A stretch of 64,000 nucleotides of DNA. It comes from CAIKMD01 sp036501365. GTDB lineage: Bacteria > Pseudomonadota > Alphaproteobacteria > ATCC43930 > CGMCC-115725. The stretch covers positions 181,676-245,675 of the forward strand of contig DASYAL010000087.1 in NCBI GenBank assembly GCA_036501365.1. The letters run 5' to 3'. Positions 36,111-44,416 of the stretch are shown here, piece by piece. The translations under genes were made by a program, and so were the position numbers. A model generated the notes under the pieces. That model had not been told where the DNA came from, did not search any database, and saw only the letters and a list, made by a program, of their open reading frames with translations. Numbering within the stretch: position 1 is the stretch's first letter; each line of letters begins with the position of its first letter.

Positions 36111-37124
36111 TTGTCCTTAAAACATTCTCAACCATTGGGCGCCTTTCCACGGCTGCGCCTGCGGCGCAATCGCCGCGACGATTGGACCCGGCGCCTCGTC
36201 GCCGAGAACACGCTCGCCGCCGCCGACTTCCTGTGGCCGGTTTTCGTCCATGACGGGCGCGAGGCGCGGGTGCCGATCGCGTCGATGCCGGGCGTCGACC
36301 GGCTGTCGATTCCGGCGCTGGTCGACGCCGCCGGAGAGGCGCACGCCTTGGGCATTCCCGCGATCGCGCTTTTCCCGGCGACGCCCGCCGAGCGCAAGAC
36401 ACCCGAGGGCGACGAGGCGCTCAATCCGGACAACATCGTCTGCCGCGCGATCCGCGCGGTGAAGCAGGCGGTGCCGGCGATCGGCGTGATGTGCGACGTC
36501 GCGCTCGATCCCTTCACCACCCATGGCCATGACGGTGTGCTGCGCGACGGCTATGTCGCGAATGACGAGACGGTCGCGATTCTCTGCAAGCAGGCGCTCG
36601 TTCAAGCGCAAGCCGGTTGCGATCTGATCGCACCCTCGGACATGATGGATGGACGCATCGGCGCGATCCGCGATGCGCTCGACGGCAAGGGCTTCGATGC
36701 GGTGCGCATCATGGCCTATGCCGCGAAATATGCCTCGGGCTTCTATGGCCCATTCCGCGACGCCATCGGCTCCAAATCCAACCTCGGCAAGGCCGATAAA
36801 CGCAGCTATCAGATGGATCCGGCGAATGGCGACGAGGCGCTGCGCGAGGTCGCGCTCGACATCGCCGAGGGTGCCGACATGGTGATGGTGAAGCCGGCGC
36901 TGCCCTATCTCGATATCGTGCGCCGGGTCAAAGAACGCTTCGGCATGCCGACCTTTGCCTATCAGGTGAGCGGCGAATACGCGATGGTGAAAGGCGCGAT
37001 CGAGCGCGGCTGGCTCGATCCTTCGGTGATGATGGAGGCGCTTTTGTCGATCAAGCGCGCCGGCGCCGACGGCATCCTCACCTATGCCGCGGTCGAGGCG
37101 GCGAAGAAGCTCAAGACGGGCTGA
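36111..37124 (+). CDS. hemB: delta-aminolevulinic acid dehydratase (porphobilinogen synthase)
   Basis: A 337-residue HemB, joining two 5-aminolevulinate molecules into porphobilinogen for heme and cobalamin synthesis. The catalytic lysines are in AYAAKYASGFYGP and MVMVKPALPYLD. At the metal site the zinc-type C-x-C-x7-C is replaced: MCDVALDPFTTHGHDG carries Ala and Asp where zinc enzymes have Cys, indicating the magnesium-dependent class found in alphaproteobacteria. TTG 36111 is proposed as the start (GAAGG 8 bases upstream, giving SLKHSQPLGAFPRLRLRR, as in the family); the open frame starts at 35991. The 3' end overlaps the convergent methyltransferase by 14 bases. Confidence 0.94.
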   Translation: MSLKHSQPLGAFPRLRLRRNRRDDWTRRLVAENTLAAADFLWPVFVHDGREARVPIASMPGVDRLSIPALVDAAGEAHALGIPAIALFPATPAERKTPEGDEALNPDNIVCRAIRAVKQAVPAIGVMCDVALDPFTTHGHDGVLRDGYVANDETVAILCKQALVQAQAGCDLIAPSDMMDGRIGAIRDALDGKGFDAVRIMAYAAKYASGFYGPFRDAIGSKSNLGKADKRSYQMDPANGDEALREVALDIAEGADMVMVKPALPYLDIVRRVKERFGMPTFAYQVSGEYAMVKGAIERGWLDPSVMMEALLSIKRAGADGILTYAAVEAAKKLKTG

Positions 37125-38016
37125 GCTTCACCCAGGTCAGTTCGTGCTTATTGGCGTGGAGATGCAACAGCCGTGAACCGGGGATCGCGGCAAAGCGCGC
37201 TTGCGTCGCGAAATCGGTTTCGCCCTGGAATTTGATGGTGCAGAGGAAATTCCGGACGGTGCCGGCGGCGAGGAATTTCTCGACCAGCGCTAGGAGCCGC
37301 TTCGGATAACAGACAACATCGGAGAACAGCCAGTCGACTGGACCGATGTCGCGCGGCGCGAGACTAAAAGCGCTCGTCCGGCGCTGCGCGACGCCGGGCA
37401 ATGCCAGCACGCGCGGGTCGAGCGGCGCCTTGTCGACCGCGATCACCCGCGTCCCGAGCTTGCCGAGCACATAGCTCCAACCGCCGGGGCTGGCGCCGAA
37501 ATCGAGGCAGGTCTCGCCGCGCCGCGGCTGCGTGCCGAGCACGGTGAAAGCTTCCCAGAGCTTGAGGTAGGCGCGGCTTGGCAGCGCGCGATCCTCGACG
37601 AAATTCGCTTCGCCGTTGGGGAAGGGGCTCGCGCACGAAGCCGAGGCCAGCATCGTCTCGGCATCAACGAGGCACCACGAGCCGAGCGGCGCCGCGGGCG
37701 CGGGATCGCCGAAGGCAAGCGGCCGCGCCGAGACTTTCGGCAACTTTTCCGCGATCAACGCGGCGCGGCGATGATGACCGAGCGGATAGAGCGCCCAGTT
37801 GCGCTGAATCGCGCGCAGCTGCTTGGCCGCATCGCCGATCGAGGCGATCGATAGGCGCTGCGGCTCGAGCCACACATTCGCGGCCCAGGCGACATCGCGC
37901 GGCGCGCCACGCGCAAGCACCAGCCGACTATGGGTTTCGAGCGCGTCTGCGCCAAGCTCGTGCTGCAGCTCGGCGATAAAGCCGTCGGGCGCGAAATAGC
38001 CGGTGATATCAGCCAA
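37111..38016 (-). CDS. RlmM/FtsJ-like SAM-dependent RNA methyltransferase
   Basis: A 301-residue protein with a THUMP-like N-terminal region and a C-terminal FtsJ Rossmann domain. The SAM motif CLDFGASPGGWSYVLGK is followed by VIAVDKAPLD, DWLFSDVVCYPKRLL (catalytic Asp region) and FLCTIKFQGE with the family Lys. This layout matches RlmM (2'-O-methylation of 23S rRNA C2498) in reduced form; the protein is shorter than E. coli RlmM (about 366), so the assignment to that exact position is tentative. It overlaps the alpha/beta hydrolase stop by 8 bases, suggesting coupling. Confidence 0.8.
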   Translation of the reverse strand: MADITGYFAPDGFIAELQHELGADALETHSRLVLARGAPRDVAWAANVWLEPQRLSIASIGDAAKQLRAIQRNWALYPLGHHRRAALIAEKLPKVSARPLAFGDPAPAAPLGSWCLVDAETMLASASCASPFPNGEANFVEDRALPSRAYLKLWEAFTVLGTQPRRGETCLDFGASPGGWSYVLGKLGTRVIAVDKAPLDPRVLALPGVAQRRTSAFSLAPRDIGPVDWLFSDVVCYPKRLLALVEKFLAAGTVRNFLCTIKFQGETDFATQARFAAIPGSRLLHLHANKHELTWVKLSPS

Positions 38017-38854
38017 GCAGGAAGTCGCGGATCGCGGCGATCTGGTCCGCTTCCATCAGCGCCGGCGCATGGCCGATGCCGGCGAATTCGACGAGCCGCG
38101 CGCGTGGGCCGCGGCGCGTCATCGCCTCGGCGGCGTCCTTCGGCAGGATGTCCGATTGCGCACCGCGCAGCGCCAGCACGGGACATGCGATCGCGTCCCA
38201 AGTCGACCAGAGATCGACGTCCTCGATCGGGCCCTGCCGGAAGGCCTCGGCGATCTTCGGGTCGTAATTGAAGCCGATGCTGCCATCCGGATTGCGGCGC
38301 GAGGAATGGGTCGCAAGATGGGACCATTGCGCGTCGCTCAAGGGGCCGAAAGGCGCATGCACGCGGCGCAGCACCGCCTCGAAAGCGCCGAGATCGGCAA
38401 AGCCCGGATTGAGACCGACATAGGCGGCGATGCGTTCGATCGCGGCTTTGGGAACGAGTGGCCCGACATCGTTGATGACGAGCTTGCCGAGCGGCGCGCC
38501 TGGCTGCGCGGCGAAGAGCATGCCGATGATCCCGCCCATCGAGGTGCCGAGCCAATCGACGCGCGCGACATCGAGCCGCGCGACCAGCGCCGCGATGTCG
38601 GCGAGATAGACCGCGTAATTGTAATCGGCCGGATCGACGAGCCAGTCGCTCTTGCCGCGACCCGGCATGTCGGGGCAAATGACACGGTAATGCGACGACA
38701 GGGCCTGCGCGAGCACATCGAAATCGCGGCTGTTGCGGGTGAGGCCGTGGATGCAGAGCAACACCGGCGCGAAGCGCGACGGCGCCGGCCATTCGACATA
38801 GGCCAGACGGTGAAACCCATGCGGGCCGAGCCCCGCCAATTCGCGCTCGATCAT
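38009..38854 (-). CDS. alpha/beta hydrolase
   Basis: A 281-residue serine hydrolase. The oxyanion segment is VLLCIHGLTRNSRDFD. The nucleophile elbow is GTSMGG (G-x-S-x-G). The acid is probably in PVLALRGAQSD and the base His in GIGHAPALME. These enzymes hydrolyse esters, lactones or C-C bonds; nothing indicates the substrate. ATG 38854 has AAGG about 7 bases upstream and is preferred to in-frame starts at 38899 and 38905. The dispersed inverted repeat lies just upstream of it. Confidence 0.85.
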   Translation of the reverse strand: MIERELAGLGPHGFHRLAYVEWPAPSRFAPVLLCIHGLTRNSRDFDVLAQALSSHYRVICPDMPGRGKSDWLVDPADYNYAVYLADIAALVARLDVARVDWLGTSMGGIIGMLFAAQPGAPLGKLVINDVGPLVPKAAIERIAAYVGLNPGFADLGAFEAVLRRVHAPFGPLSDAQWSHLATHSSRRNPDGSIGFNYDPKIAEAFRQGPIEDVDLWSTWDAIACPVLALRGAQSDILPKDAAEAMTRRGPRARLVEFAGIGHAPALMEADQIAAIRDFLLG

Positions 38855-38912
38855 GCCGCGACCTTGGCGCACCGAAGCGCTGCGCTCAAGACGTTGCATA
38901 AACAACCTGCGC

Positions 38913-39017
38913 GCTTCGACTACGCCTTCGGCTCCGCTCAGGGTGAGGAGATAATTGTTCGGGTATCTTGGTGATGCCTGATGAAATTTTCCTCATCCTG
39001 AGCGAAGTCGAAGGATG
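38913..39017. repeat. inverted pair of dispersed CTTCGACT...CTCAGGATGAGGA-type repeat arms
   Basis: The left arm (38913-38949) carries GCTTCGACTACGCC and CTCCGCTCAGGGTGAGGA. The right arm (about 38989-39014) reads TTCCTCATCCTGAGCGAAGT followed by CGAAGG, the reverse complement of a shorter version of the left arm (CCTTCGACTTCGCTCAGGAT followed by GAGGA). About 40 AT-richer bases separate them. Such arms are frequent intergenic repeats in alphaproteobacteria and can form a large hairpin. They lie between the divergent hydrolase and CaiB genes, where they may affect transcription or mRNA stability. Confidence 0.65.
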
Positions 39018-39071
39018 CTGGATAGTTTTGCAACGGATTGCTAAGACGCGATGGCATTGGAGGGGTAATCC

Positions 39072-40226
39072 ATGCCGCAGCGCGGCCCGCTATCGGGCAT
39101 CACCGTCGTCGATCTGTCACGCATCCTCGCTGGCCCTTATTGCACCATGCTGATGGCCGAGCTCGGCGCGCGGGTGATCAAGGTCGAGCCACCCAAGACC
39201 GGCGACGACGCTCGCGAATACGGACCGTTCCTCAACGGCCGCTCGACCTATTTCTCTTCGATCAATCGCGGCAAGGAATCGATCGCGCTCGATCTCAAAG
39301 CCGATGCCGACAAGCACATCTTCGAGAAGCTGCTCGAGAAAGCAGATGTGATCGTCGAGAATTTCCGTCCCGGCACGATGGACAAGCTCGGCTATGGCTG
39401 GGAAGTGCTGCACAAACGCTATCCCCGGCTGATCTATGCGTGCGCTTCGGGCTTCGGCCATACCGGCCCCAACTCGCGTGACCCCGCTTACGATATGGTG
39501 GTGCAGGGGATGGGCGGGATCATGAGCATCACCGGCTATCCGGGCCAGCCGCCGGCGCGTGTCGGCATGTCGATCGGCGATATTGGCTCGGGCCTCTATA
39601 CCGCGATCGCGGTCAACGCCGCGCTCGTCCATCGCCTCCAGAGAGGCGAGGCGACCAAGATCGACGTGGCGATGTTCGATTGCCAGCTCGCGCTCTTGGA
39701 GAATGCGGTGATGCGCTACACGGTCGAGGGCGAGATTCCGGGACCGCTCGGCGCGCGCCATCCGACGATCACGCCGTTCCAGGCGTTCCGCACCGGCGAC
39801 GGCAACGTCATCATCGCCGCCGGCAATGACGGGCTCTTCGTCAAGCTTGCCGACGCCCTCGGCGTGCCGGCGATGGCGCAGGATGCCGATTACAAAACGA
39901 ACGCGCAGCGCCTCAAGAACCAGGCGAAGCTGCAAGACGAGATCGAGGCGATCCTCGCGAAGAAGACCACCGCGGAATGGATCGCGCTCCTCGCCAAGGC
40001 CGGATTGCCCTGCGGGCCCATCAACAATGTCGAGCAGGCTCTGAACCATCCGCAGGTCGAGGCGCGCAACATGCTCGTCTCGGTGCCGGATGGCAGCGGC
40101 GGCACGCTGAAATTGGTCGGCAATCCACTAAAGATGTCGGCGTTTCCCGATCCGCCGACGCGCAACGCCGCGCCCGATCTCGACGCCAACCGCGCCGCGA
40201 TCCTGAAAGAGCTGGGCCTCGCCTAG
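39072..40226 (+). CDS. CaiB/BaiF family CoA-transferase (class III)
   Basis: A 384-residue class III CoA-transferase. The N-terminal GITVVDLSRILAGPYCTMLMAELGA region, split here as GITVVDLSRILAGPYCTM and MAELGARVIKVEPP, begins the family. IYACASGFGHTGP follows, and the predicted catalytic Asp170 lies in GMSIGDIGSGLYTAIA, corresponding to the aspartyl-CoA-forming Asp of formyl-CoA transferase. It moves CoA between carboxylic acids such as succinate and an unknown acceptor. The C-terminal GPINNVEQALNHPQVEARNM is typical. It is monocistronic; the acceptor is unknown because no dehydrogenase is adjacent. Confidence 0.92.
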   Translation: MPQRGPLSGITVVDLSRILAGPYCTMLMAELGARVIKVEPPKTGDDAREYGPFLNGRSTYFSSINRGKESIALDLKADADKHIFEKLLEKADVIVENFRPGTMDKLGYGWEVLHKRYPRLIYACASGFGHTGPNSRDPAYDMVVQGMGGIMSITGYPGQPPARVGMSIGDIGSGLYTAIAVNAALVHRLQRGEATKIDVAMFDCQLALLENAVMRYTVEGEIPGPLGARHPTITPFQAFRTGDGNVIIAAGNDGLFVKLADALGVPAMAQDADYKTNAQRLKNQAKLQDEIEAILAKKTTAEWIALLAKAGLPCGPINNVEQALNHPQVEARNMLVSVPDGSGGTLKLVGNPLKMSAFPDPPTRNAAPDLDANRAAILKELGLA

Positions 40227-40232
40227 CACAAC

Positions 40233-40251
40233 GGCGCGGATGATCCGCGCC
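40233..40251. terminator. perfect hairpin between convergent genes
   Basis: GGCGCGGAT-G-ATCCGCGCC is a perfect 19-base palindrome 7 bases after the CaiB-type stop and 28 bases before the end of the convergent 54-aa gene. It can form a strong stem but has no T-run on either strand, so it may be a pause or terminator aid rather than a canonical intrinsic terminator. Confidence 0.4.
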
Positions 40252-40278
40252 GCGAAGCGTGAGCTGAGGCGGTCTCGG

Positions 40279-40443
40279 TCAGTACCAGCCGTATGGCCTG
40301 CCGATCACGGTGAAAATCAGCAATAGCAGGATGATTACGCCGACCAGGCCGAGCCCACCGCCGCCGTAATATTCTCGGCGATAGCCGTAATAGCCGCCGC
40401 TGCTGAACAAGATGATCAGAACAATAAGAAGGATTAGAAGCAT
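40279..40443 (-). CDS. small membrane peptide, Gly/Tyr-rich (54 aa)
   Basis: A 54-residue peptide with two hydrophobic segments (LLILLIVLIILFSSGG and LGLVGVIILLLLIFTVIG) separated by a Tyr/Gly/Arg-rich loop (YYGYRREYYGGGG), ending RPYGWY. It resembles the class of very short bacterial membrane proteins such as DUF3309 in shape, but I cannot assign it firmly. ATG 40443 has GGAGA about 7 bases upstream. It is divergent in neither direction: the next gene upstream (63 aa) is on the same strand 55 bases away. Confidence 0.6.
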   Translation of the reverse strand: MLLILLIVLIILFSSGGYYGYRREYYGGGGLGLVGVIILLLLIFTVIGRPYGWY

Positions 40444-40498
40444 TGCCGTCTCCGAAAGCTGAGCGTGCGGAGATAACCCGGACTCTCGATGAAAGGTT

Positions 40499-40690
40499 TC
40501 AGGCTTGTAAGGTTCGGCCTTGCTCGAGCTGAGCGGCTTCGGCCTCAAAGTTCGCGGCCAGAGCCACAAGCTGGGCCGAAAGCGTCGCCGCGGCCCGGGC
40601 TGCTTCCAGCCGGGCGCTGCGCGCCTGGCGCTTCAGGAAATTGATGGTGTAGAGGCGGTCCGACCGGGACCCGGCCTTGATCTGTGCCAT
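40499..40690 (-). CDS. small Ala-rich helical protein (63 aa), unknown
   Basis: I do not recognise this family. From ATG 40690 the product has a basic start (MAQIKAGSRSDRLYTINFLKR) and a long Ala/Leu/Glu helix (RSARLEAARAAATLSAQLVA) ending EAEAAQLEQGRTLQA, possibly a coiled coil. A near-perfect Shine-Dalgarno GGAGGT lies 6 bases before the ATG, the strongest argument that it is translated. There are no membrane segment and no cysteines. It is probably co-transcribed with the 54-aa membrane peptide. Confidence 0.6.
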   Translation of the reverse strand: MAQIKAGSRSDRLYTINFLKRQARSARLEAARAAATLSAQLVALAANFEAEAAQLEQGRTLQA

Positions 40691-40821
40691 GACATACCTC
40701 CGCATGGGCTGACGAAGGATAAGGTTGCAGGGGCGTCTCGGGTTCGGCCGTGCTTTGTGAAGAATTCAGCCGCAATCAAGCGTTTCGGACGCAAGTCGCG
40801 CGTTTCTGCGATGAACCGCGC

Positions 40822-41712
40822 CTAATGCAGGAACGGCTCGACGATTTCGTGTTCGCGGCAGGTAGTGCGCCGCATATCGCGCGGATAGGCCATGTCCGCG
40901 AAGGGCGTGGCGCGATGCATGACGCAGCGATTGTCCCAGATGACGACGTCGCCGCGCGTCCATTTGTGGCGATAGACGAATGGGCGCTGGGTAGCGAACT
41001 CGGTCAACTCCTTGATGAGTGCGCGGCCTTCTGCGACCGGCTGGCCGAGGATGTGAGAGGCGTGGGAGGCGAGGTAGAGCGTCTTGCGGCCCGAGGTCGG
41101 ATGGATCTGCACGACCTTGTGCTCGGCTGGCGGGCGCGAGGCGATCTCTTCCTCGGTCGGCTCGGGAAAGCCCGACAGCATGCGCGAATGCCAGATCGAA
41201 TGCGATGCGACCAGCCCCTCGATCCGATCCTTCATTGTCTGGGGCAGGGCGTCGTAGGCGGCGCGCTCGTCGGCGAATTCGGTGTCGCCGTCGGCGGGCG
41301 GCACGATATGCGCGTTGAGCGCCGAATAGGTGGCGCGATTGGGATGGAAGGACATGTCGGTGTGCCACAGCCGGTTGCCGTTGTTGAAGGCGCGAGCGCG
41401 ACTGTCGGCGGGCTGGATATTGCCGTCGGGATCGAGATTGCCGACATCGACGAGCTCGGGCCAGGCGCCCAGACGCTCCTTACGGCCGGTGACGGTCAAG
41501 ACACGGCCGCGCTGCATCGGGCCGAGGAAGCGGGCGAAGGCGATATGCTGGTCGTTGTTGAGCGGCGTCGCATTGGGATAGACGCAGACCGCGTAGCGGT
41601 CCATCAGCGCGCGAACCTCGTCGACCTCGGCAGCGGTCAGCGGCCGGGTCATGTCGAGCCCGGTGACGCGCGCGGCGAAAAGCGGATGGAGCGGCTCGGC
41701 GGTGAGGGGCAT
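40822..41712 (-). CDS. TauD/TfdA family 2-oxoglutarate dioxygenase
   Basis: A 296-residue Fe(II)/2-oxoglutarate dioxygenase. The metal triad is His117 and Asp119 in LWHTDMSFHPN and His266 in DNRCVMHRATPF. The 2-oxoglutarate-binding Arg is at 281/282 (MRRTT). PLHPLFAARVTGLD opens the fold. The family oxidises taurine, phenoxyacetates, carnitine precursors and similar compounds; the TfdA-like RLWHTD and VMHRA style favours an aryloxyalkanoate- or carboxylate-type substrate, but this is weak inference. It is divergent from the penicillin acylase homologue across 64 bases. Confidence 0.9.
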   Translation of the reverse strand: MPLTAEPLHPLFAARVTGLDMTRPLTAAEVDEVRALMDRYAVCVYPNATPLNNDQHIAFARFLGPMQRGRVLTVTGRKERLGAWPELVDVGNLDPDGNIQPADSRARAFNNGNRLWHTDMSFHPNRATYSALNAHIVPPADGDTEFADERAAYDALPQTMKDRIEGLVASHSIWHSRMLSGFPEPTEEEIASRPPAEHKVVQIHPTSGRKTLYLASHASHILGQPVAEGRALIKELTEFATQRPFVYRHKWTRGDVVIWDNRCVMHRATPFADMAYPRDMRRTTCREHEIVEPFLH

Positions 41713-41776
41713 GTCGGCCTCCTGCGTCTTGGATGAAGGATAGCGCCCGCGCTATGGCCGCGTATAGTGGCGGCCC

Positions 41777-44074
41777 ATGATGCGAATCCTCGGGCGGTCG
41801 CTGCTGACGCTTGTGCTCGTCGCGGCGGTGGCGTCGGCCGGCGGCTATCTTTGGCTGCGCTCATCGTTGCCGCGGACCGGCGGCACTATCACCGTGCCGG
41901 GCGTGAGCGTCGCCGTGACGATCGCGCGCGACGAACATGGCATCCCGACCATCAAGGCCGAGAACGATCGCGACGCAGCTTTTGCCCTGGGTTTTGTCCA
42001 GGCGCAGGACCGTCTCTTCCAGATGGATCTGATGCGGCGCTACGCCGCCGGCCGTCTCGCCGAATGGCTCGGGCCGCCGGCGGTCGATACCGACAAATCG
42101 ATGCGCACCCTCGGACTCTATCGGGCCGCGGCGTCGGAGTATCCGCTGCTCTCGCCGGCGCTGCGCGCGGTGTTCGACGCCTACGCCGCCGGGGTCAACG
42201 CTTTCGTGTCGAGCCGGCGCGGCGCTCTGCCGCCGGAATACGCGGTGCTCCGCGTCGATTTCGAACCGTGGAAGCCGGTTGATTCGCTGGTCTGGGGCAA
42301 GCTCATGGACCTGCAGCTCACCGGCAACTACCGCCAGGAGTTGCTGCGCGCGCGCCTCGCGCAACGGCTGAAGCCCGACGATCTCGCCGTGCTCTATCCC
42401 GGCTATGCGGCCGACGCGCCGGTTGTGCTGGGCTCGCTGTCCAATGTGCTGCCCGGCCTGCCGGCGCCGATGCCGGCCTCGAACGAGTGGGTGGTCGACG
42501 GCAAGCATTCTGCCTCGGGCAAGCCGCTGCTCGCCAACGATACGCATCTCGGCTTCACCGCGCCGGGCGTCTGGTATCTCGTGTGCATCGAGACGCCGCA
42601 GGACACGATCGCTGGCGTCACCTCGCCGGGCGAGCCGATGGTCGTTCTCGGCCACAACACGCATATCGCTTGGGGCTTCACGACGACCGGCGGCGATGTC
42701 GAGGACGTCTTCATCGAGAAGATCGATCCCGCTGATCCAACGCATTACCTCGCGCCCGACGGCTCGCAGCCTTTCGTGACGCGGACTGAGCAGATCCTCG
42801 TCCACAACGCGGCGCCGGTGACGCTAACCGTGCGCTCGACGCGGCACGGGCCGGTAATCGACGATCCCGGCGGCGGCCAGGTATTGGCGCTGTCGGCGAC
42901 CTGGCTGCAGGGCGACGACCGCACCCCGCAGGCGCTCTGGGACGCGACCCACGCGCATAATTGGGACAGCTTCCGCAACGCCTTCAAGAACGCAGTCGCC
43001 CCTGAGCAGAACATCGCCTATGCCGATATCGATGGGCATATCGGCTTCACGGCGCCGGCGACGATCCCGATCCGCGCCCATGGCGACGGCACGGCGCCGG
43101 TGCCGGGCTGGACCGGCGACTATGATTGGACCGGCACGGTGCCAGTCGCCAAGCTGCCAAGCGGCTTCGATTCGCCGAGCGGCCGTTTCATCGCCGCCAA
43201 CAACAAGATCGTGCCGGATTCCTATCCCTACATGATCACCCACGACTGGGAGCTGCCCTATCGCGCCGAGCGCATCGGCGAGCTGCTTGATAAAACGCCG
43301 GTGCAGACGACCGCCACCGCGGCAGTGATGCAGGCCGATGTCGATTCGATCATGGCGCGGCGGCTGTTGCCGCTGATGCTGCCCGCGACGCCGCAATCGG
43401 CCGCCGGCCAGCAGGCGCTGCAGCGGCTCAAGGCTTGGGACCAGCATATGACGCGCGACAAGGTCGAGCCGCTGCTGTTCATCGCCTGGCTGCGCGAACT
43501 CAACCGCCAGATCCTCGCCGACAAGCTCGGGCCGATGTTCGACAGTTACTGGGCCCTACATCCCGATGTGATCGAGAACATCCTCACCAAGCATCGCGAT
43601 TGGTGCGACAACCGCGAGACGCCGGAGGTCGAAACCTGTCCCGAGCAATCGGGCGCCGCGCTCGATCGGGCGATGGACGAGCTCGCACGCCGCTACGGCG
43701 CGGATATGAGCGGCTGGGGCTGGGGTCTCGCCCATCCGGCGAGCTTTCCGAACGCGGTCTGGTCGCGGGTGCCGGTCGTCGGACGCTGGTTCGGTGTGTC
43801 GATCCCGGACGACGGTAGCTTTGATACCATCGACAATGCCACCATGTTCGTCGGCGACGACCGCCAGCCTTTCACGGCGCTGCATGGGCCGACCATGCGC
43901 ATGATCGTCGATCTCGCCGCACCGCAGGCGGCGCGCTTCATGATCACGCCCGGCCAGTCGGGGAATGTCCTGTCATCGCACTACGCCGATCTGTTGCGGG
44001 ATTGGCGCGACGTCCGCTATGTGAGTTTCGGCAAGGACGTCAGCGGCGGAGTCCTGACCCTCGCGCCGCCTTAA
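41777..44074 (+). CDS. penicillin acylase family N-terminal nucleophile hydrolase
   Basis: A 765-residue exported precursor. An N-terminal hydrophobic segment (LLTLVLVAAVASAGGYLWL) acts as signal or anchor. The alpha-chain region has ARDEHGIPTIKAENDRDAAF and GFVQAQDRLFQMDLMRR, a calcium-containing fold landmark. The predicted processing site and beta-chain nucleophile is Ser235 in PASNEWVVDG. Then come ANDTHLGFTAPGVWYL and GHNTHIAWGFT. Members cleave acyl amides such as penicillins or N-acyl homoserine lactones in the periplasm. The substrate is unknown. The next gene lies 342 bases downstream. Confidence 0.92.
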   Translation: MMRILGRSLLTLVLVAAVASAGGYLWLRSSLPRTGGTITVPGVSVAVTIARDEHGIPTIKAENDRDAAFALGFVQAQDRLFQMDLMRRYAAGRLAEWLGPPAVDTDKSMRTLGLYRAAASEYPLLSPALRAVFDAYAAGVNAFVSSRRGALPPEYAVLRVDFEPWKPVDSLVWGKLMDLQLTGNYRQELLRARLAQRLKPDDLAVLYPGYAADAPVVLGSLSNVLPGLPAPMPASNEWVVDGKHSASGKPLLANDTHLGFTAPGVWYLVCIETPQDTIAGVTSPGEPMVVLGHNTHIAWGFTTTGGDVEDVFIEKIDPADPTHYLAPDGSQPFVTRTEQILVHNAAPVTLTVRSTRHGPVIDDPGGGQVLALSATWLQGDDRTPQALWDATHAHNWDSFRNAFKNAVAPEQNIAYADIDGHIGFTAPATIPIRAHGDGTAPVPGWTGDYDWTGTVPVAKLPSGFDSPSGRFIAANNKIVPDSYPYMITHDWELPYRAERIGELLDKTPVQTTATAAVMQADVDSIMARRLLPLMLPATPQSAAGQQALQRLKAWDQHMTRDKVEPLLFIAWLRELNRQILADKLGPMFDSYWALHPDVIENILTKHRDWCDNRETPEVETCPEQSGAALDRAMDELARRYGADMSGWGWGLAHPASFPNAVWSRVPVVGRWFGVSIPDDGSFDTIDNATMFVGDDRQPFTALHGPTMRMIVDLAAPQAARFMITPGQSGNVLSSHYADLLRDWRDVRYVSFGKDVSGGVLTLAPP

Positions 44075-44124
44075 CGCGGAATTATCCACAGCAAAGCCCG
44101 CGCCTCGAAATTGCCGCGCGTACT

Positions 44125-44138
44125 GTCGGAAATTCGAC
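44125..44138. promoter_or_regulatory. palindrome GTCG-GAAATT-CGAC
   Basis: Perfect 4-base arms around a six-base AT-rich centre, about 280 bases ahead of the MarR-type regulator. It could be a half of a regulator site or simply chance symmetry; distance from the gene makes a role uncertain. Confidence 0.2.
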
Positions 44139-44365
44139 ACTTTTGCGGACGAATTCTGAACCCGTCCTCGGGAAGGGAAAGCCGGACCGGGCAGCCGGGC
44201 GGGAGGCAAGACCTTCGCGACGCGCGCAGCACATTCAGAATCATTCGCCTCCCGTCTGGCGCTTCGTATTCCCGCCGCCACGATTCCTCCGTTTATGCTG
44301 AACAGATATTTACGCTGCCCCACAAGGGTTTCGCGTGGAATCGGGCGTTCCTCTTCAACAGTATC

Positions 44366-44384
44366 TTAACAACAGCGCCGTTAA
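44366..44384. promoter_or_regulatory. candidate operator TTAAC-N9-GTTAA upstream of the MarR-type gene
   Basis: A perfect five-base inverted repeat with a nine-base spacer, 32 bases before the regulator's ATG and centred close to where a promoter should be. MarR-family proteins commonly bind inverted repeats of about 16-20 bases and autoregulate, so this is a reasonable operator candidate. Spacing and symmetry are visible; binding is inference. Confidence 0.35.
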
Positions 44385-44416
44385 ACTTCGCGTCAAGTTT
44401 GTCTGGCGAGGACCAT

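Larger units (their letters stand above)
44075..44416. other. 342-base intergenic region upstream of the MarR-type regulator
   Basis: This is the largest gap in the window. I see no convincing open frame in it; an in-frame extension of the downstream gene back to 44111 lacks family similarity. It becomes AT-rich towards its 3' end and carries two short palindromes (44125-44138 and 44366-44384). It most likely holds the regulator's promoter and operators. Confidence 0.5.

Noticed and set aside
44111..44416. N-terminal extension of the MarR-type regulator back to 44111
   Set aside because: The extension (about 100 residues) is low in family similarity, and ATG 44417 has a Shine-Dalgarno and the conserved N-terminus.
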